A program made the translations under genes and the position numbers. 64,000 bases of DNA. Origin: Chloroflexota bacterium (GTDB taxonomy: Bacteria; Chloroflexota; Dehalococcoidia; SHYB01). The notes under the pieces are model-generated. The model ran no database searches. It was not told the origin of the DNA and saw nothing but the letters and a program-made list of their open reading frames with translations. The stretch covers positions 1 through 64,000 of the forward strand of contig VGPF01000008.1 in assembly GCA_016875535.1 (NCBI GenBank), read 5' to 3'. This document shows positions 53,470 to 62,454 of the stretch, piece after piece. The first letter of the stretch is position 1. Every line of letters starts with the position of its first letter.

Positions 53470-53961
53470 ATGGAGCTCACGCAAGAGACGATGCCGGACG
53501 GAGAGTGGCTGCGACGGATGTCCCGAGCCTACCATTGGGTCCGCACACAGGTGGACCTGGTGAAGGCTGTGCTGGACGGGAACCCGACCCAGCGGGAGGT
53601 AGGCTCTCTCTCCACCGTCTCCCAATGGTTCCCCACGGTCCTCCAATCGGTGCAATCCATACCGGCGCCTCGCTCGATACGGGGCAAGCGCGCCCAGCGG
53701 CACTTGGTGCAGGCGATCGAGCTGTACCACGAGGCGGCGAAGCAGAGCGAGCTGACGCACAGCCGCAGCGGCGCCCAATGCGCGTGCGGGGAGACGCACC
53801 AGCACGGGCGGGTGAAGGTGCCCAGGGCCCAGCTCGTCTCGCTGCGGCATGCGTGCGCCAAGGCGCGGAGTCATTTGCGCGTCACATCCAACTATATGCT
53901 GGCCAAGGCGGCACAGACCCAAGAGCAGCCAATGGCGACAGCTCTGGCCCAAGCGGCCTAA
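53470..53961 (+). CDS. Hypothetical helical protein
   Basis: A 163-residue protein preceded by GGAGG. It is mostly helical with a central Cys/His patch (CACGETHQH, about 102-110) that may bind metal, and Gln/Ala-rich ends. I recognise no family. It is bounded by a long inverted repeat upstream and a strong terminator downstream, so it is a single-gene unit. Confidence 0.6.
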   Translation: MELTQETMPDGEWLRRMSRAYHWVRTQVDLVKAVLDGNPTQREVGSLSTVSQWFPTVLQSVQSIPAPRSIRGKRAQRHLVQAIELYHEAAKQSELTHSRSGAQCACGETHQHGRVKVPRAQLVSLRHACAKARSHLRVTSNYMLAKAAQTQEQPMATALAQAA

Positions 53962-53973
53962 GCGCGAAGGAGC

Positions 53974-54012
53974 ACAAAATAGGAGGGCGAAGTGTCCGCC
54001 CTCCTATTTTGT
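53974..54012. terminator. Strong bidirectional terminator
   Basis: A perfect 16-bp stem: ACAAAATAGGAGGGCG (53974-53989) with 53997-54012, a 7-nt loop and TTTT at the end of each strand. It closes the 163-residue gene on the plus strand. Confidence 0.88.
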
Positions 54013-54045
54013 ATTGCCTTAGATCCACGCAGCCCGCGCTCGGCA

Positions 54046-54054
54046 TGGTAGGAT
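54046..54054 (+). promoter_or_regulatory. Extended -10 promoter TGGTAGGAT
   Basis: TGG-TAGGAT (TAGGAT at 54049-54054) overlaps an in-frame ATG at 54045 and lies 39 bases before GTG 54093, supporting the later start of the thioesterase. Confidence 0.4.
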
Positions 54055-54092
54055 TCCGGCGGCTCGTTTCCAGTCCAGCCGTGGAGGCCGCC

Positions 54093-54542
54093 GTGAAGCA
54101 GTTCGATATGTCGCGCATATCCGTTGACCCGTTCGGGTCGAAGCTGGGGATACGGCCCGTGAAGGTGGCCCACGGCTCCAGCCTGGTGGCGGTGGAGATA
54201 GACGAGCGGCACATGAACTCGAACGGCTATGTGAACGGCAGCGTCTCCTTCGCCCTGGCGGATGCGGCGATGGGCCTGGCCATCGCGACGGACATGCTGA
54301 ACAGGAAGACCTCTTCAGCGACGCTGGAGATGAAGCTGAACTTCCTACGAGCGGCCAAGGGCGGACGGCTGGAGGCGGAGGCGAAGGTGATCCGAATCAC
54401 GGAGCGGTTCGCGATGGCGGAGGCCACGATACGGTCAGGGGAGCATGAGGTCGCGCGGGCGCTGGGGACCTTCGCCATCCTGCCGCTGACGGAGCACGTG
54501 CGCTCCTCCCTAAAGCGGGCGCGGGAGCAGAAGCCGGGTTAG
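54093..54542 (+). CDS. PaaI-type hotdog-fold thioesterase
   Basis: A 149-residue hotdog protein. The family core is MNSNGYVNGSVSFALADAAMGLAIATD, where NGYVNGS replaces the common HxGxxHGG loop and the Asp of LADAAM is kept. ATLEMKLNFLRAAKGG and EVARALGTFAIL follow. GTG 54093 has GGAGG seven bases upstream. It should hydrolyse small aromatic or acyl-CoA thioesters; the missing His may reduce or alter activity. Confidence 0.8.
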   Translation: MKQFDMSRISVDPFGSKLGIRPVKVAHGSSLVAVEIDERHMNSNGYVNGSVSFALADAAMGLAIATDMLNRKTSSATLEMKLNFLRAAKGGRLEAEAKVIRITERFAMAEATIRSGEHEVARALGTFAILPLTEHVRSSLKRAREQKPG

Positions 54543-54582
54543 GCGCCGCTCCACCTCCTTCGCAAACGGCAGGCTTTTCACA

Positions 54583-54622
54583 ATCGATGCGGGCGGCCGG
54601 ATATCCGGCCGCCCGCATCGAT
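54583..54622. repeat. Perfect 40-bp palindrome
   Basis: ATCGATGCGGGCGGCCGGAT (54583-54602) is followed directly by its exact complement (54603-54622), with no spacer. It lies between the convergent thioesterase and substrate-binding genes, 40 bases after one stop and 16 from the other. As RNA it gives an 18-bp stem with a 4-nt loop on either strand, without a T-run. It probably acts as a shared 3' stabiliser or terminator. Confidence 0.95.
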
Positions 54623-54637
54623 GCCACAGATCCGACG

Positions 54638-56407
54638 CTACTTATTCAGCCAGACGTTTTCGAACTTGTGAGCGGAGCTGACGACGAAGGCGCGGGAAAC
54701 CGGAAGGTTTTCAACGTAGGGATGCACGCCGAAGACGGTGGTCAGCTCGGCGAATGGGACAAAGGTCGCCCACTCGAACATCCTGCGCTGGAGGTCCCAG
54801 ACCATGTCGCGCCGCTTCGCGAAGTCCAGCATCTGCTCCTGGTCGGCGAGGATTTTGTCCAGGTCAGGGTTGGCAAGCTTGCCGTAGTTGTTGGCTCCTG
54901 TGGAGGAGATGTAGTTCACGATCTGGTCGTACGGGTCGTCCAACGTCTGACCGCCGCCGGCGGTGCCGATATCGAAGTCGTTGCGGAGGAGGCGCGCGGT
55001 CCGGTCGGCGGTGGCCGCGATGACCTGGAGGGTGGTCTTGATGCCTGCCTTGCCGAGGAGGGTGACGAGGGCTTCTGTGTAATCGGCCTGCTGGGGAACG
55101 CCGATGACGACGAGGTTCAGAGACGCGGGGTCTACGCCCGCCTCTTGGAAGAGCCGCTTGGAGAGCTCGAAATCCGCCGGGTCCTTTGCGTTGTTCTGGA
55201 GGCGGAACCCGGGCGTTCGCAGGAGCTCTGCATCCGTGAGGGTGAATTTGCCGCCCATCTTTTCCGGCACGAGCCAGGTCGGCGGATAGCGGAGGCCGCC
55301 GCCGCGGACGATATCGGCGATGGTCTTGCGGTCAATGGCGACGCTGATGGCCTGGCGGACCTTCGCGTTTGCCAGAGGCCCGCGGGAGCCGAAGAAGAGG
55401 ATGTTCATGCTGGCGCTATTGCCGATCTTGACGTTCGGGATGGACTTGCGGGCTTCGTCCTTCTGCTCGGGAAGCATGTCGCTGCTATAGCCGCAGGTGC
55501 AATCGAGACGGCCTGCGCGGAAGGCGGCGAAGGTGAGGGCCTGATCCGTGATGAACTGGTAGGTGATGCCGTCCAGGTAAGGCGTCGCCCGGCCTGCGGC
55601 GTCCTTTTTCCAGTAATCGGGGTTCTTCACGAACTCCGTGACGACGTTCGCTTCGAACTTCTTGTACTTGAAGGGGCCGGTGCCGATGGGGTTCTGCTTC
55701 CACGCGCCCTGCACGTCTTGCGAATCGGCTGAGTACATGAGCATGAAGGGCGTGGAGAGGGCGTAAATGATCGAAGCGCTCGGTTGCGAGAGGGTGACGG
55801 TGAAGGTGTAATCGTCCGGCGCGGCGAAGGACTGGATGGAGCGGAGGCGCGGCAGCATAGCCTGGGCCTTGGGGTCGGTGCCGTTCTTGGCCCGGGTGAA
55901 GCTGAAATTGACGTCCTTGGAGGTGAAGGGGGCGCCGTTGTGCCACTTCACGTCTCTGCGGAGGTTGTAGGTGATGGTCTTGCCATCGGCGCTGATGGAA
56001 TAGCGCTCCACAAGGTCGGTGCGGATGGTGGAGCCGTCCACCGCGTCAATGTAGGTGAGGTTGTTGAGCAGGTTCTGCAGGATGATGGCCGAGAACTGCC
56101 CTGATGTGGAATAGGTGTCCCATTCGTTGCCGAATGCGCCGGAGATCCGGATGTTGAAGGTGCCGCCGGTCTTGATGGGGCGCGGCGTGGGTGTCGAGGT
56201 GGGCGCAGGTGTCGGCGTCGGCGCTGGAGTGGCCGTCGGCCCTTGGGTCGTGGGGGCGGGGGCGGTGGTGGCCGTGGCGGCAGGTGGGCGCGTGGGCGCC
56301 GGTGTCGGCTCTTCTTCGTCGTCGCCGCCGCAGGCGGCCAAGACCATCGCCAGGATGACGGCGATCGAGAGGGCGAGCCACGATTTCTTTGTGAGTGATC
56401 GGATCAT
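54638..56407 (-). CDS. Family-5 ABC substrate-binding lipoprotein, second copy
   Basis: A 589-residue SBP_bac_5 protein. ATG 56407 has GGAGGT upstream, the same leader style as the 49122 gene. The signal ends in VLAAC, then an acidic and Thr/Pro linker (about 22-70), then the binding domain (VERYSISADGKTITYNLRRDVKWHNGAPFTSKDVNFSF is the diagnostic region). It is a paralogue of the 49122 protein and likewise has no permease nearby. Confidence 0.9.
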   Translation of the reverse strand: MIRSLTKKSWLALSIAVILAMVLAACGGDDEEEPTPAPTRPPAATATTAPAPTTQGPTATPAPTPTPAPTSTPTPRPIKTGGTFNIRISGAFGNEWDTYSTSGQFSAIILQNLLNNLTYIDAVDGSTIRTDLVERYSISADGKTITYNLRRDVKWHNGAPFTSKDVNFSFTRAKNGTDPKAQAMLPRLRSIQSFAAPDDYTFTVTLSQPSASIIYALSTPFMLMYSADSQDVQGAWKQNPIGTGPFKYKKFEANVVTEFVKNPDYWKKDAAGRATPYLDGITYQFITDQALTFAAFRAGRLDCTCGYSSDMLPEQKDEARKSIPNVKIGNSASMNILFFGSRGPLANAKVRQAISVAIDRKTIADIVRGGGLRYPPTWLVPEKMGGKFTLTDAELLRTPGFRLQNNAKDPADFELSKRLFQEAGVDPASLNLVVIGVPQQADYTEALVTLLGKAGIKTTLQVIAATADRTARLLRNDFDIGTAGGGQTLDDPYDQIVNYISSTGANNYGKLANPDLDKILADQEQMLDFAKRRDMVWDLQRRMFEWATFVPFAELTTVFGVHPYVENLPVSRAFVVSSAHKFENVWLNK

Positions 56408-56466
56408 GAGACCTCCATGACTTTCTATCGGAACGGAACCTTGCTTACAGACAAATGTCGACACGT

Positions 56467-56495
56467 GTTATAGCAATCAAATTCCCCGCAGTCAA
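56467..56495 (-). promoter_or_regulatory. Promoter TTGACT-17-TATAAC with extended -10
   Basis: On the minus strand TTGACT (56495-56490), 17 bases, TATAAC (56472-56467) preceded by TGC. It is 60 bases before the substrate-binding-protein start and one of the strongest promoters in the window. Confidence 0.7.
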
Positions 56496-56613
56496 GAGAA
56501 AAACAGCCGAATCCGCGTAATGGTTCACAGGGGCGGGCGTTGTTCAGGCTCGTCACTACCGCGAAGGTAGCTCATCGTGTAGGATGAATGGGCCTGAGGA
56601 GCAAGGGGTTTGC

Positions 56614-56874
56614 ATGGCGAAAGTGAGCAATAGCAAAGAGCCTTCCTTCGAGGAGGCCTTTCGGAGGCTGGAAGAGACGGTGCAGGCACTGGAGGGCGGC
56701 AACCTGAGCCTGGCGCAGGCGACCTCCCTTTACGAGGAAGGGATGCGCCTTGCGAAGGTCTGCTCCCAGCGCCTGGACACCGCCGAGCTGAAGATCTCCG
56801 AGCTTCAGGCGGCCTTCGCGAGTGCGACGGGGCAGGACGAGGATGCGGCGATGGACGAGGACGACGATGCCTGA
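56614..56874 (+). CDS. xseB: Exodeoxyribonuclease VII small subunit
   Basis: An 86-residue helical hairpin: SFEEAFRRLEETVQALEGGNLSLAQATSLYEEGMRLAKVCSQRLDTAELKI is the XseB core. The acidic tail (DEDAAMDEDDD) is an extension. I use ATG 56614; an ATG ten codons upstream is in frame. The catalytic XseA is not in the window. It overlaps the PHP gene by eight bases. Confidence 0.88.
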   Translation: MAKVSNSKEPSFEEAFRRLEETVQALEGGNLSLAQATSLYEEGMRLAKVCSQRLDTAELKISELQAAFASATGQDEDAAMDEDDDA

Positions 56875-57565
56875 GGGAGCCGTCCCGACGCCCGTCCGCG
56901 GCGACTTCCACATGCACACGTGGTACTCCAAGGACTGCGTGACGCCCCCCAAATCCTTGGTGGCGCGGGCGCTCAAGGTGGGCCTCACCTGCATCGCGGT
57001 GACGGAGCACAACAACGTAGAGGGGGCCCTGGCCGTAAAGAGTCTCGCGCCGCCTGAGCTCAAGGTCATCGTCGCCGAAGAAGTGAAGACGACCCACGGC
57101 GAGATCACGGGCTTCTTTCTGGAAAAGACGATCCCTCCGGGCCTTTCGCCGCTGGAGACGTGCAAGCGGATCAAGGAGCAGGGCGGCCTGGTCTCCATCC
57201 CGCACCCCTTCGACCGCGTGCGGCGCTATGTGCTGAAGCGCGAGGTCTTTGAGCCTATCCTTCCCTACGTTGACATCGTCGAGATTTTCAACGCGCGCAC
57301 CACCCTCCTCCGCGACTCCAACCGCGCCCTGGACTTCGCGAAGGAGCACCGCTTCGTTACCGGCGCGGGGAGCGACGCCCACTGCGCCTGGGAACTGGGG
57401 CATGTCTCTGTGGAGATGCCGGACTTCGACGGGCCGCAGGAGTTCAAGGCGGCCCTGGGACACGCCAGGATCCGCGCCAGGCGCTCGACGCCGCTGGTGC
57501 ACGGCGTGAGCAAGTTCAACACCTACCGCAAGAAGCTCTTGGGCTACCGGATCAAGCCTTCCTAG
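56867..57565 (+). CDS. PHP-domain metal-dependent phosphoesterase
   Basis: A 232-residue PHP protein. Metal ligands are H15 and H17 (DFHMHTWYSKD), EH in VTEHNN, E in AEEVKT, H in PHPFDR and DAH in GSDAHC. It is close to the YciV/RNase AM type, which removes nucleotides from RNA or DNA 5' ends or hydrolyses pAp. It follows xseB with overlap and precedes a formyltransferase by three bases. Confidence 0.85.
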   Translation: MPEGAVPTPVRGDFHMHTWYSKDCVTPPKSLVARALKVGLTCIAVTEHNNVEGALAVKSLAPPELKVIVAEEVKTTHGEITGFFLEKTIPPGLSPLETCKRIKEQGGLVSIPHPFDRVRRYVLKREVFEPILPYVDIVEIFNARTTLLRDSNRALDFAKEHRFVTGAGSDAHCAWELGHVSVEMPDFDGPQEFKAALGHARIRARRSTPLVHGVSKFNTYRKKLLGYRIKPS

Positions 57566-57568
57566 CCA

Positions 57569-58369
57569 ATGGCGAACGACTTTCACATCGGCCTCTTCGC
57601 GACTGGGCGCGGGCAGGGCTCCCGCCAGCTCCTGCAGGCGATCCACGAGGCGATCCGATCGGGGCGGCTGAAGGCGAAGGTCACCTTTGTCTTCAGCAAC
57701 CGGGACCAGGGGGAGTTCGAGCCGACGGACGGCTTTTTCCAGATGGTGCGCGGCTACGGCTACCCCCTGGTGACCCACTCCTTCCGCAAGTTCAAGGCCC
57801 GAGCGGGCGACGATCCGGCATGGCGGGACAATTACTACGGCGAAGTGATGCAGAAGCTGGCCCCCTACAAGCACGACCTGTGCGTGCTGGCGGGCTACCT
57901 GCACATCTTCAGCCCGGAGATGTGCAGGCGCTACCCCTCCATCAACCTGCACCCGGCGGCGCCGGGCGGCCCCGTGGGGATGTGGCAGCAGGTGATCTGG
58001 GAACTGATCGAGAAGAAGGTGACGCACAGCGGCAATACGGTCTTTTACGTGACGGAGGAGATGGACAAGGGCCCGACGGTCACGTATTGCACCTTTTCGC
58101 TGCTCGGGCCGCTGTACGATGTCCACTGGAGGGCGGTGGAGGGCAGGCGGATAGCCTACCTGGAGAAGAGCCCAGGGGAGGAGCTGCCCCTCTTCAAGGT
58201 GATACGGGAGCAGGGGGCGCTGCGGGAACGGCCCCTGTTGGTGGAGACGCTGCGCGCCTTTGCGGACGGCAGGCTGCGCCTGCAGGGCGGCGCCGTGACG
58301 GACGCAAGCGGCAGGCCGGTGAAGGGTCTGGACCTGACGGCGGAGATCGAGGCGGTGCTGAAGGGCTGA
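57569..58369 (+). CDS. Formyltransferase (PurN-like)
   Basis: A 266-residue formyltransferase fold. The catalytic N126-x-H128 (INLHPA) and D166 (EEMDKGPTV) match the Asn-His-Asp set of GAR transformylase and methionyl-tRNA formyltransferase, and LAGYLHIFSP is the conserved strand. It is longer than PurN by about 50 residues, with an extra C-terminal helical part. The formyl acceptor is uncertain. Confidence 0.8.
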   Translation: MANDFHIGLFATGRGQGSRQLLQAIHEAIRSGRLKAKVTFVFSNRDQGEFEPTDGFFQMVRGYGYPLVTHSFRKFKARAGDDPAWRDNYYGEVMQKLAPYKHDLCVLAGYLHIFSPEMCRRYPSINLHPAAPGGPVGMWQQVIWELIEKKVTHSGNTVFYVTEEMDKGPTVTYCTFSLLGPLYDVHWRAVEGRRIAYLEKSPGEELPLFKVIREQGALRERPLLVETLRAFADGRLRLQGGAVTDASGRPVKGLDLTAEIEAVLKG

Positions 58370-58372
58370 GCC

Positions 58373-59692
58373 CTACGCCGTCTTCTGCTCCGGCATCTGG
58401 GCGGGCTGGCCGTTGCCCGTAAGGAGCAGGGGCTGGCGCTTGGAGCGGACCGTCTCTTCCGTGATGACGCACTTCCGCACGTCCGTCATGGAGGGGATCA
58501 TGTACATCACGTCCATGAGCGTCTCTTCGATGACGGTGCGGAGGCCGCGCGCGCCGGTCTTGCGCTTGAGGGCCTCATCGGCGGCGGCTTGGAGCGCCTT
58601 CTCATCGTAGACCAGGTCTACCTTATCGAGGGCGAGGAGGCGCTGGTACTGCTTCATGAGGGCGTTCTTGGGCTCGATGAGGATGCGCACCAGGGAGTCG
58701 CGGTTCAGGGCCTCCAGGCCCACACAGACAGGCAGGCGGCCGACGAACTCGGGGATGAGCCCGAACTGCATGAGGTCGTCGGGGATAAGGTGCTGGAGCT
58801 GCTGGTAGGCCTCTTCCTGGAGGTTGCGGATGGGGTTGACGCCATCGGTGGAGCGGAAGCCCATGGCGGCAGGGCCTTGGCCACGGCGCTTGGCGACGAT
58901 TTTCTCCAGGCCTTCAAAGGCGCCGCCGCAGACGAAGAGGATGTTGTGCGTCTTGAGCTGCAGGAACTCCTGGTAGGGGTGCTTGCGGCCGCCCTGCGAG
59001 GGGACGTTGGCAGTGCAGCCTTCGATGATCTTGAGAAGGGCTTGCTGGACGCCTTCGCCGGAGACATCGCGGGTGATGGAGGGGTTCGCACCCTTGCGCG
59101 CGATCTTGTCAATCTCGTCAATGTAGACGATGCCGATCTCCGCCTTGGAGATATCCCATTCGGCGGCCTGGATAAGGCGCAGGAGGATGTTCTCCACATC
59201 CTCGCCCACGTAGCCGGCCTCGGTGAGGCTGGTGGCGTCGGCGATGGCAAAGGGGACATCGAGGATCTTGGCCAGGGTCTGCGCGAGGAGCGTCTTGCCG
59301 GAGCCGGTGGGCCCGACGAGGAGGATGTTGCTCTTATCAACCTCGATGGCGCCGGGCTGGCCGCCGGTCTTGACGCGCTTGTAGTGGTTGTAGACGGCGA
59401 CGCTCAAAACCTTCTTGGCCTTCTCCTGGCCGACGACGTACTCGCTCAGCTGCTCGTAGATGCGGTGGGGCGTCAGGCTGCCGACGGGCGAGCCCTTTGC
59501 GGGAGCGGCCGCCGCGGGGGCCTGCTCGCCAATGATGCGCTGGCAGAGGGTCACGCACTCATCGCAGATGTAGACCTTGCCCGGCCCGGCGATGAGGCGC
59601 TTGACCTGCGCCTGCGCCTTGCCGCAGAACGAGCATTCGTACTGCGCCCGGGGCCCGCGTGGAGGGGGAGGTGGTGGTGTCGTCGTCGCCAT
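58373..59692 (-). CDS. clpX: ATP-dependent Clp protease ATP-binding subunit
   Basis: A 439-residue AAA+ unfoldase. The N-terminal zinc domain uses C20, C23, C43 and C46; Walker A GPTGSGKT is at 126-133 and Walker B VYIDEIDK near 194. The pore loop GYVGEDVEN and a sensor-2 arginine region follow. MGF in place of IGF near 290 would be the ClpP-docking loop. AAGGAG precedes the ATG. It is the last gene of tig-clpP-clpX. Confidence 0.95.
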   Translation of the reverse strand: MATTTPPPPPPRGPRAQYECSFCGKAQAQVKRLIAGPGKVYICDECVTLCQRIIGEQAPAAAAPAKGSPVGSLTPHRIYEQLSEYVVGQEKAKKVLSVAVYNHYKRVKTGGQPGAIEVDKSNILLVGPTGSGKTLLAQTLAKILDVPFAIADATSLTEAGYVGEDVENILLRLIQAAEWDISKAEIGIVYIDEIDKIARKGANPSITRDVSGEGVQQALLKIIEGCTANVPSQGGRKHPYQEFLQLKTHNILFVCGGAFEGLEKIVAKRRGQGPAAMGFRSTDGVNPIRNLQEEAYQQLQHLIPDDLMQFGLIPEFVGRLPVCVGLEALNRDSLVRILIEPKNALMKQYQRLLALDKVDLVYDEKALQAAADEALKRKTGARGLRTVIEETLMDVMYMIPSMTDVRKCVITEETVRSKRQPLLLTGNGQPAQMPEQKTA

Positions 59693-59732
59693 TCGGCTCC
59701 TTACGTAGTGGTATGCCGGAAGGGAAGGCTGT

Positions 59733-60353
59733 CTAGCGGACGGCGGCTATCTTTGCTTGTTTGCCTGTGAGGACATCGTCAACAAGGCCGTATTCCTTGG
59801 CCTGCTGGGCGTCCAGGTAGAAATCGCGGTCGGAATCGCGGGCGATGCGCTCGTAGGGCTGGCCGGTGTTGTCGGAGAGGAAGCGGCGCAGCTTGTCCTG
59901 AAGGCGCAGGATCTCCTTGGCGGCGATTTCGATGTCCGTCGCTGAGCCGCCGGCGCCCCCCTGGGCCTGGTGCATGTGGATGGTGGAGTTGGGCAGGGCG
60001 AAGCGCTTGCCCTTGGTGCCGGAGGAGAGGAGGACGGTGGCCATGCTGGCGGCCATGCCGACGCAGATGGTGGAGACATCGCAGCGGAGGAGCTTCATCG
60101 TGTCGTAGATCGCCAGGCCGGCGCTGACGGAGCCGCCGGGGCTGTTGATATACAGGCTGATGTCCTTCTCCGGGTCCTCACGGTCCAGGAAGAGAAGCTG
60201 GGCGATGATGAGGTTGGCGACCATATCGTTGATGGGCGTGCCCAGGAAGAGGATGCGCTCGCGGAGGAGGAGGGAGTAGATATCGGAATAGCGCTCGCCG
60301 CGGGGCGTCTGCTCGATGACGGTGGGGACGTAAACGTTGCTGGGCGTCTGCAT
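59733..60353 (-). CDS. clpP: ATP-dependent Clp protease proteolytic subunit
   Basis: A 206-residue serine peptidase with S103 (GMAASM), H128 (HMHQA) and D177 (RDFYLDA). I choose ATG 60353 because GGAGG lies eight bases upstream; the in-frame ATG 60368 has no such signal. It forms the tetradecameric barrel with ClpX. A single clpP copy is seen here. Confidence 0.94.
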   Translation of the reverse strand: MQTPSNVYVPTVIEQTPRGERYSDIYSLLLRERILFLGTPINDMVANLIIAQLLFLDREDPEKDISLYINSPGGSVSAGLAIYDTMKLLRCDVSTICVGMAASMATVLLSSGTKGKRFALPNSTIHMHQAQGGAGGSATDIEIAAKEILRLQDKLRRFLSDNTGQPYERIARDSDRDFYLDAQQAKEYGLVDDVLTGKQAKIAAVR

Positions 60354-60377
60354 GTGGTAAGCCTCCATGTCTCGCTG

Positions 60378-61673
60378 TTAGGCCGGTGCTTGCTGCGTGG
60401 CGATCTCGACGAGCCGATCCAGCACCTTCCGCTGCTGAAGGGTGCGCTGGATGGACCGCCTGCCGTTCTCGTTGTCGAAGATGCGCTCGAACTGCTTGAT
60501 GTTCTGCTCGCCGCCCGAGGTGATGAGCCCGCTCAGTTCCTGGTCTATCTCATCCTCGATGACGTCAACCTTTTCCTGCTTGATCAGTTCGGCAAGGGCG
60601 AGGGAGCGCTTGATGCGCTCTTCGGCCATGGGCTTCATCTCTTCGATGAGGGCCTTCTGGCTCTTGCCGATGCTCTTGAGATATTCGTCCAGGCCGATCT
60701 TGCTGCGCTGGAGGCGATCGGTCTGCTCCTTGAACATCTCCTCAGCCTCGCGCTGGGTGATGTTCGGGGAGAAGTCGAAGGCGGCCTTCGCGACCACTTC
60801 GTCCAGGGCCTTCTCCTTCAGCTTCTCTTTCGCTTCCCGCTCGGCGTTCTCCTTGAGGCGGTTGGTGACGAAGTCTCGCAGGGCCTGCATGGAGTCATAC
60901 CCATCGCCCACGCCCTTGGCGAACTCGTCATCGAAGGCGGGGAGCGTCTTCCCCTTCACGTCCAGGACCGTGACGCGGAAGGAGACTGTTTTGCCCGCCA
61001 TGCTCTTGCGCACGTCCGATTCCGGAACGGCGATGGAGAAGTCTTTCGTCTCGCCCGCCTTCATCCCGGCAACCTCTTCGGCGAAGCCGAGGATTGGGGC
61101 TTGGGCGCCTTCGACGAGGCGGTATTGAACGGCCTTATCGCTGCCCATGGGCTTGCCCTCGGACTCGGCGGACATATCAAGCGTCACCATATCGCCCATC
61201 CGGGAGGGGCGGTCCGCCGGCTCCCAGGGCGTGTTCTGGAACCGGATATCTTCCAGCACCTTGACGATCTGCTCTTCCGTGACTTCCACAGGCTCGGGCG
61301 TGAGGCGGATGTCCTTGTAGCCCGCCAGGTCTACCTTTGGCGTCAGGTCTACCGTGGCCTTCCACTTGATGCTGGGCTCCACACCCTCCAGGGCCACTTG
61401 CGGCACGCCGATGGCTTCCAGGGATTGCTCCTGGATGGCCTTCTGGGTCACCTCAGGGATGAGGTGGTTGACCGCCTCTTCCATGATGGCAGCCTCGCCG
61501 ATGTACCGAGCCAGCATCGCCTTGGGGACCTTGCCCTTGCGGAAGCCGGGGATGCGCACCCGCTGGCTCACGTGGTTATAGGCGTGTTCCTTGGCGCGGT
61601 CTACTTCAGGCTGCTCAGCTTCGATATTGAGGACGACTTGACGACGGGGAAGTTGTTCTACGGTGACTTTCAC
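60378..61673 (-). CDS. tig: Trigger factor
   Basis: A 431-residue ribosome-associated chaperone. The N-terminal ribosome-binding signature GFRKGKVP (about 44-51) is present, a PPIase-type domain spans about 155-240 and the helical C-terminal arms complete it. GTG start. First gene of the tig-clpP-clpX operon, driven by a strong promoter 24 bases from the predicted mRNA start. Confidence 0.94.
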   Translation of the reverse strand: MKVTVEQLPRRQVVLNIEAEQPEVDRAKEHAYNHVSQRVRIPGFRKGKVPKAMLARYIGEAAIMEEAVNHLIPEVTQKAIQEQSLEAIGVPQVALEGVEPSIKWKATVDLTPKVDLAGYKDIRLTPEPVEVTEEQIVKVLEDIRFQNTPWEPADRPSRMGDMVTLDMSAESEGKPMGSDKAVQYRLVEGAQAPILGFAEEVAGMKAGETKDFSIAVPESDVRKSMAGKTVSFRVTVLDVKGKTLPAFDDEFAKGVGDGYDSMQALRDFVTNRLKENAEREAKEKLKEKALDEVVAKAAFDFSPNITQREAEEMFKEQTDRLQRSKIGLDEYLKSIGKSQKALIEEMKPMAEERIKRSLALAELIKQEKVDVIEDEIDQELSGLITSGGEQNIKQFERIFDNENGRRSIQRTLQQRKVLDRLVEIATQQAPA

Positions 61674-61703
61674 GAGGGGGACTCCACAGGCCTAAGTGGA
61701 ACT

Positions 61704-61733
61704 ATTATATCAGTAGCCCCTCCTTATGGACAA
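61704..61733 (-). promoter_or_regulatory. tig-clpP-clpX promoter TTGTCC-18-TATAAT
   Basis: Minus-strand TTGTCC (61733-61728), 18 bases, perfect TATAAT (61709-61704). A mRNA start near 61697 gives a leader of about 24 bases. Confidence 0.75.
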
Positions 61734-61837
61734 CGAAGGGCTGACACTACCTTAGATGTGTGGGGGCATCCAAAGGAGACAGCCTGCGGAGGAAACTTTA
61801 CAGAAGGAGGGACGGGTAGGTGTGGGGCAACGAGTTG

Positions 61838-62125
61838 CTATGAGGCAACTCGGCTCGACTGCCTCAGACGCTCAAGGATCCACATACGGGCCAACGTCGT
61901 CGGTCCGATGCCCTTCTCACTCGCCTGCATCCTCAGTGCCTTCAGTGATCGCGCATCGAAACGGATCGTGATTCCCTGGCTGAGATTTTTGGCGAAGCGA
62001 ACCTTGGCAACCTTAAATTCATCCTGGTAGTCAGCCATATCGTGGCTGTCGAACCAAGCGGCCTCTTCTTCCCGGCTCGAAAATGTGGGGATGCGGTTAG
62101 TCGCCTGGACTCTTTTCTTGGCCAT
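61838..62125 (-). CDS. brnA: BrnA-family antitoxin
   Basis: A 95-residue antitoxin with an N-terminal toxin-binding part (IPTFSSREEEAAWFDSHDMADY) and a ribbon-helix-helix DNA-binding C-terminus (ITIRFDARSLKALRMQASEKGIGPTTLARMWI). This is the CopG/BrnA arrangement. It starts eight bases after the brnT stop. Confidence 0.88.
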   Translation of the reverse strand: MAKKRVQATNRIPTFSSREEEAAWFDSHDMADYQDEFKVAKVRFAKNLSQGITIRFDARSLKALRMQASEKGIGPTTLARMWILERLRQSSRVAS

Positions 62126-62132
62126 AACTCAG

Positions 62133-62414
62133 TCACCTGCCTCCCTTTCGTTGGCTATAGATGCGGCGCTCTTGTCTGCTCGAGGGCCGGGCTGTCACGA
62201 CATAATAGACACCGGGTGTTTCAGTGGCATCGAGCACTATCGTGAGTATGCGCCCCTTTTGTGTGGGCCCAAGCACAAGGAGGCGTCCGAACTTTCCCAT
62301 CTGCGCGACCGGCTCGGTGTGACAGACCTCTTCAACATCGTCCGGTTTGACTTTGTGTCGAGCGATATGAGCGACGTTGCCGGGGTTCCAGACAAGACGG
62401 CGAACGGAGAGCAT
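62133..62414 (-). CDS. brnT: BrnT-family RNase toxin
   Basis: A 93-residue RelE-like RNase. The pattern is RRLVWNPGNVAHIARHKVKPDDVEEV, GRLLVLG, then VVTARPSSRQERRIY, with the basic/His residues expected for catalysis. I start at ATG 62414: it lies only five bases after an extended -10 element, so the mRNA is probably leaderless. An upstream GTG (62429) would sit inside the promoter. Confidence 0.85.
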   Translation of the reverse strand: MLSVRRLVWNPGNVAHIARHKVKPDDVEEVCHTEPVAQMGKFGRLLVLGPTQKGRILTIVLDATETPGVYYVVTARPSSRQERRIYSQRKGGR

Positions 62415-62419
62415 AGGCA

Positions 62420-62440
62420 ATTGTAACACAATGCGTTACA
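62420..62440 (-). promoter_or_regulatory. brnTA promoter and operator
   Basis: Minus-strand TGT-TACAAT (TACAAT at 62425-62420) is an extended -10 five bases before brnT. It overlaps a perfect dyad TGTAAC (62422-62427) with GTTACA (62435-62440), a likely BrnA-binding site. Confidence 0.6.
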
Positions 62441-62454
62441 GACCGCCGTAATGC

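Noticed and set aside
53515-53526. CGGATGTCCCGA copy inside the 163-residue gene as part of a mobile repeat
   Set aside because: Only 12 bases match and the copy is within coding sequence; chance is possible in GC-rich DNA, so it is only mentioned with the inverted repeat.
59970-62030. 686-codon plus-strand ORF
   Set aside because: Runs antisense through clpP, tig and brnA; no recognisable domain.
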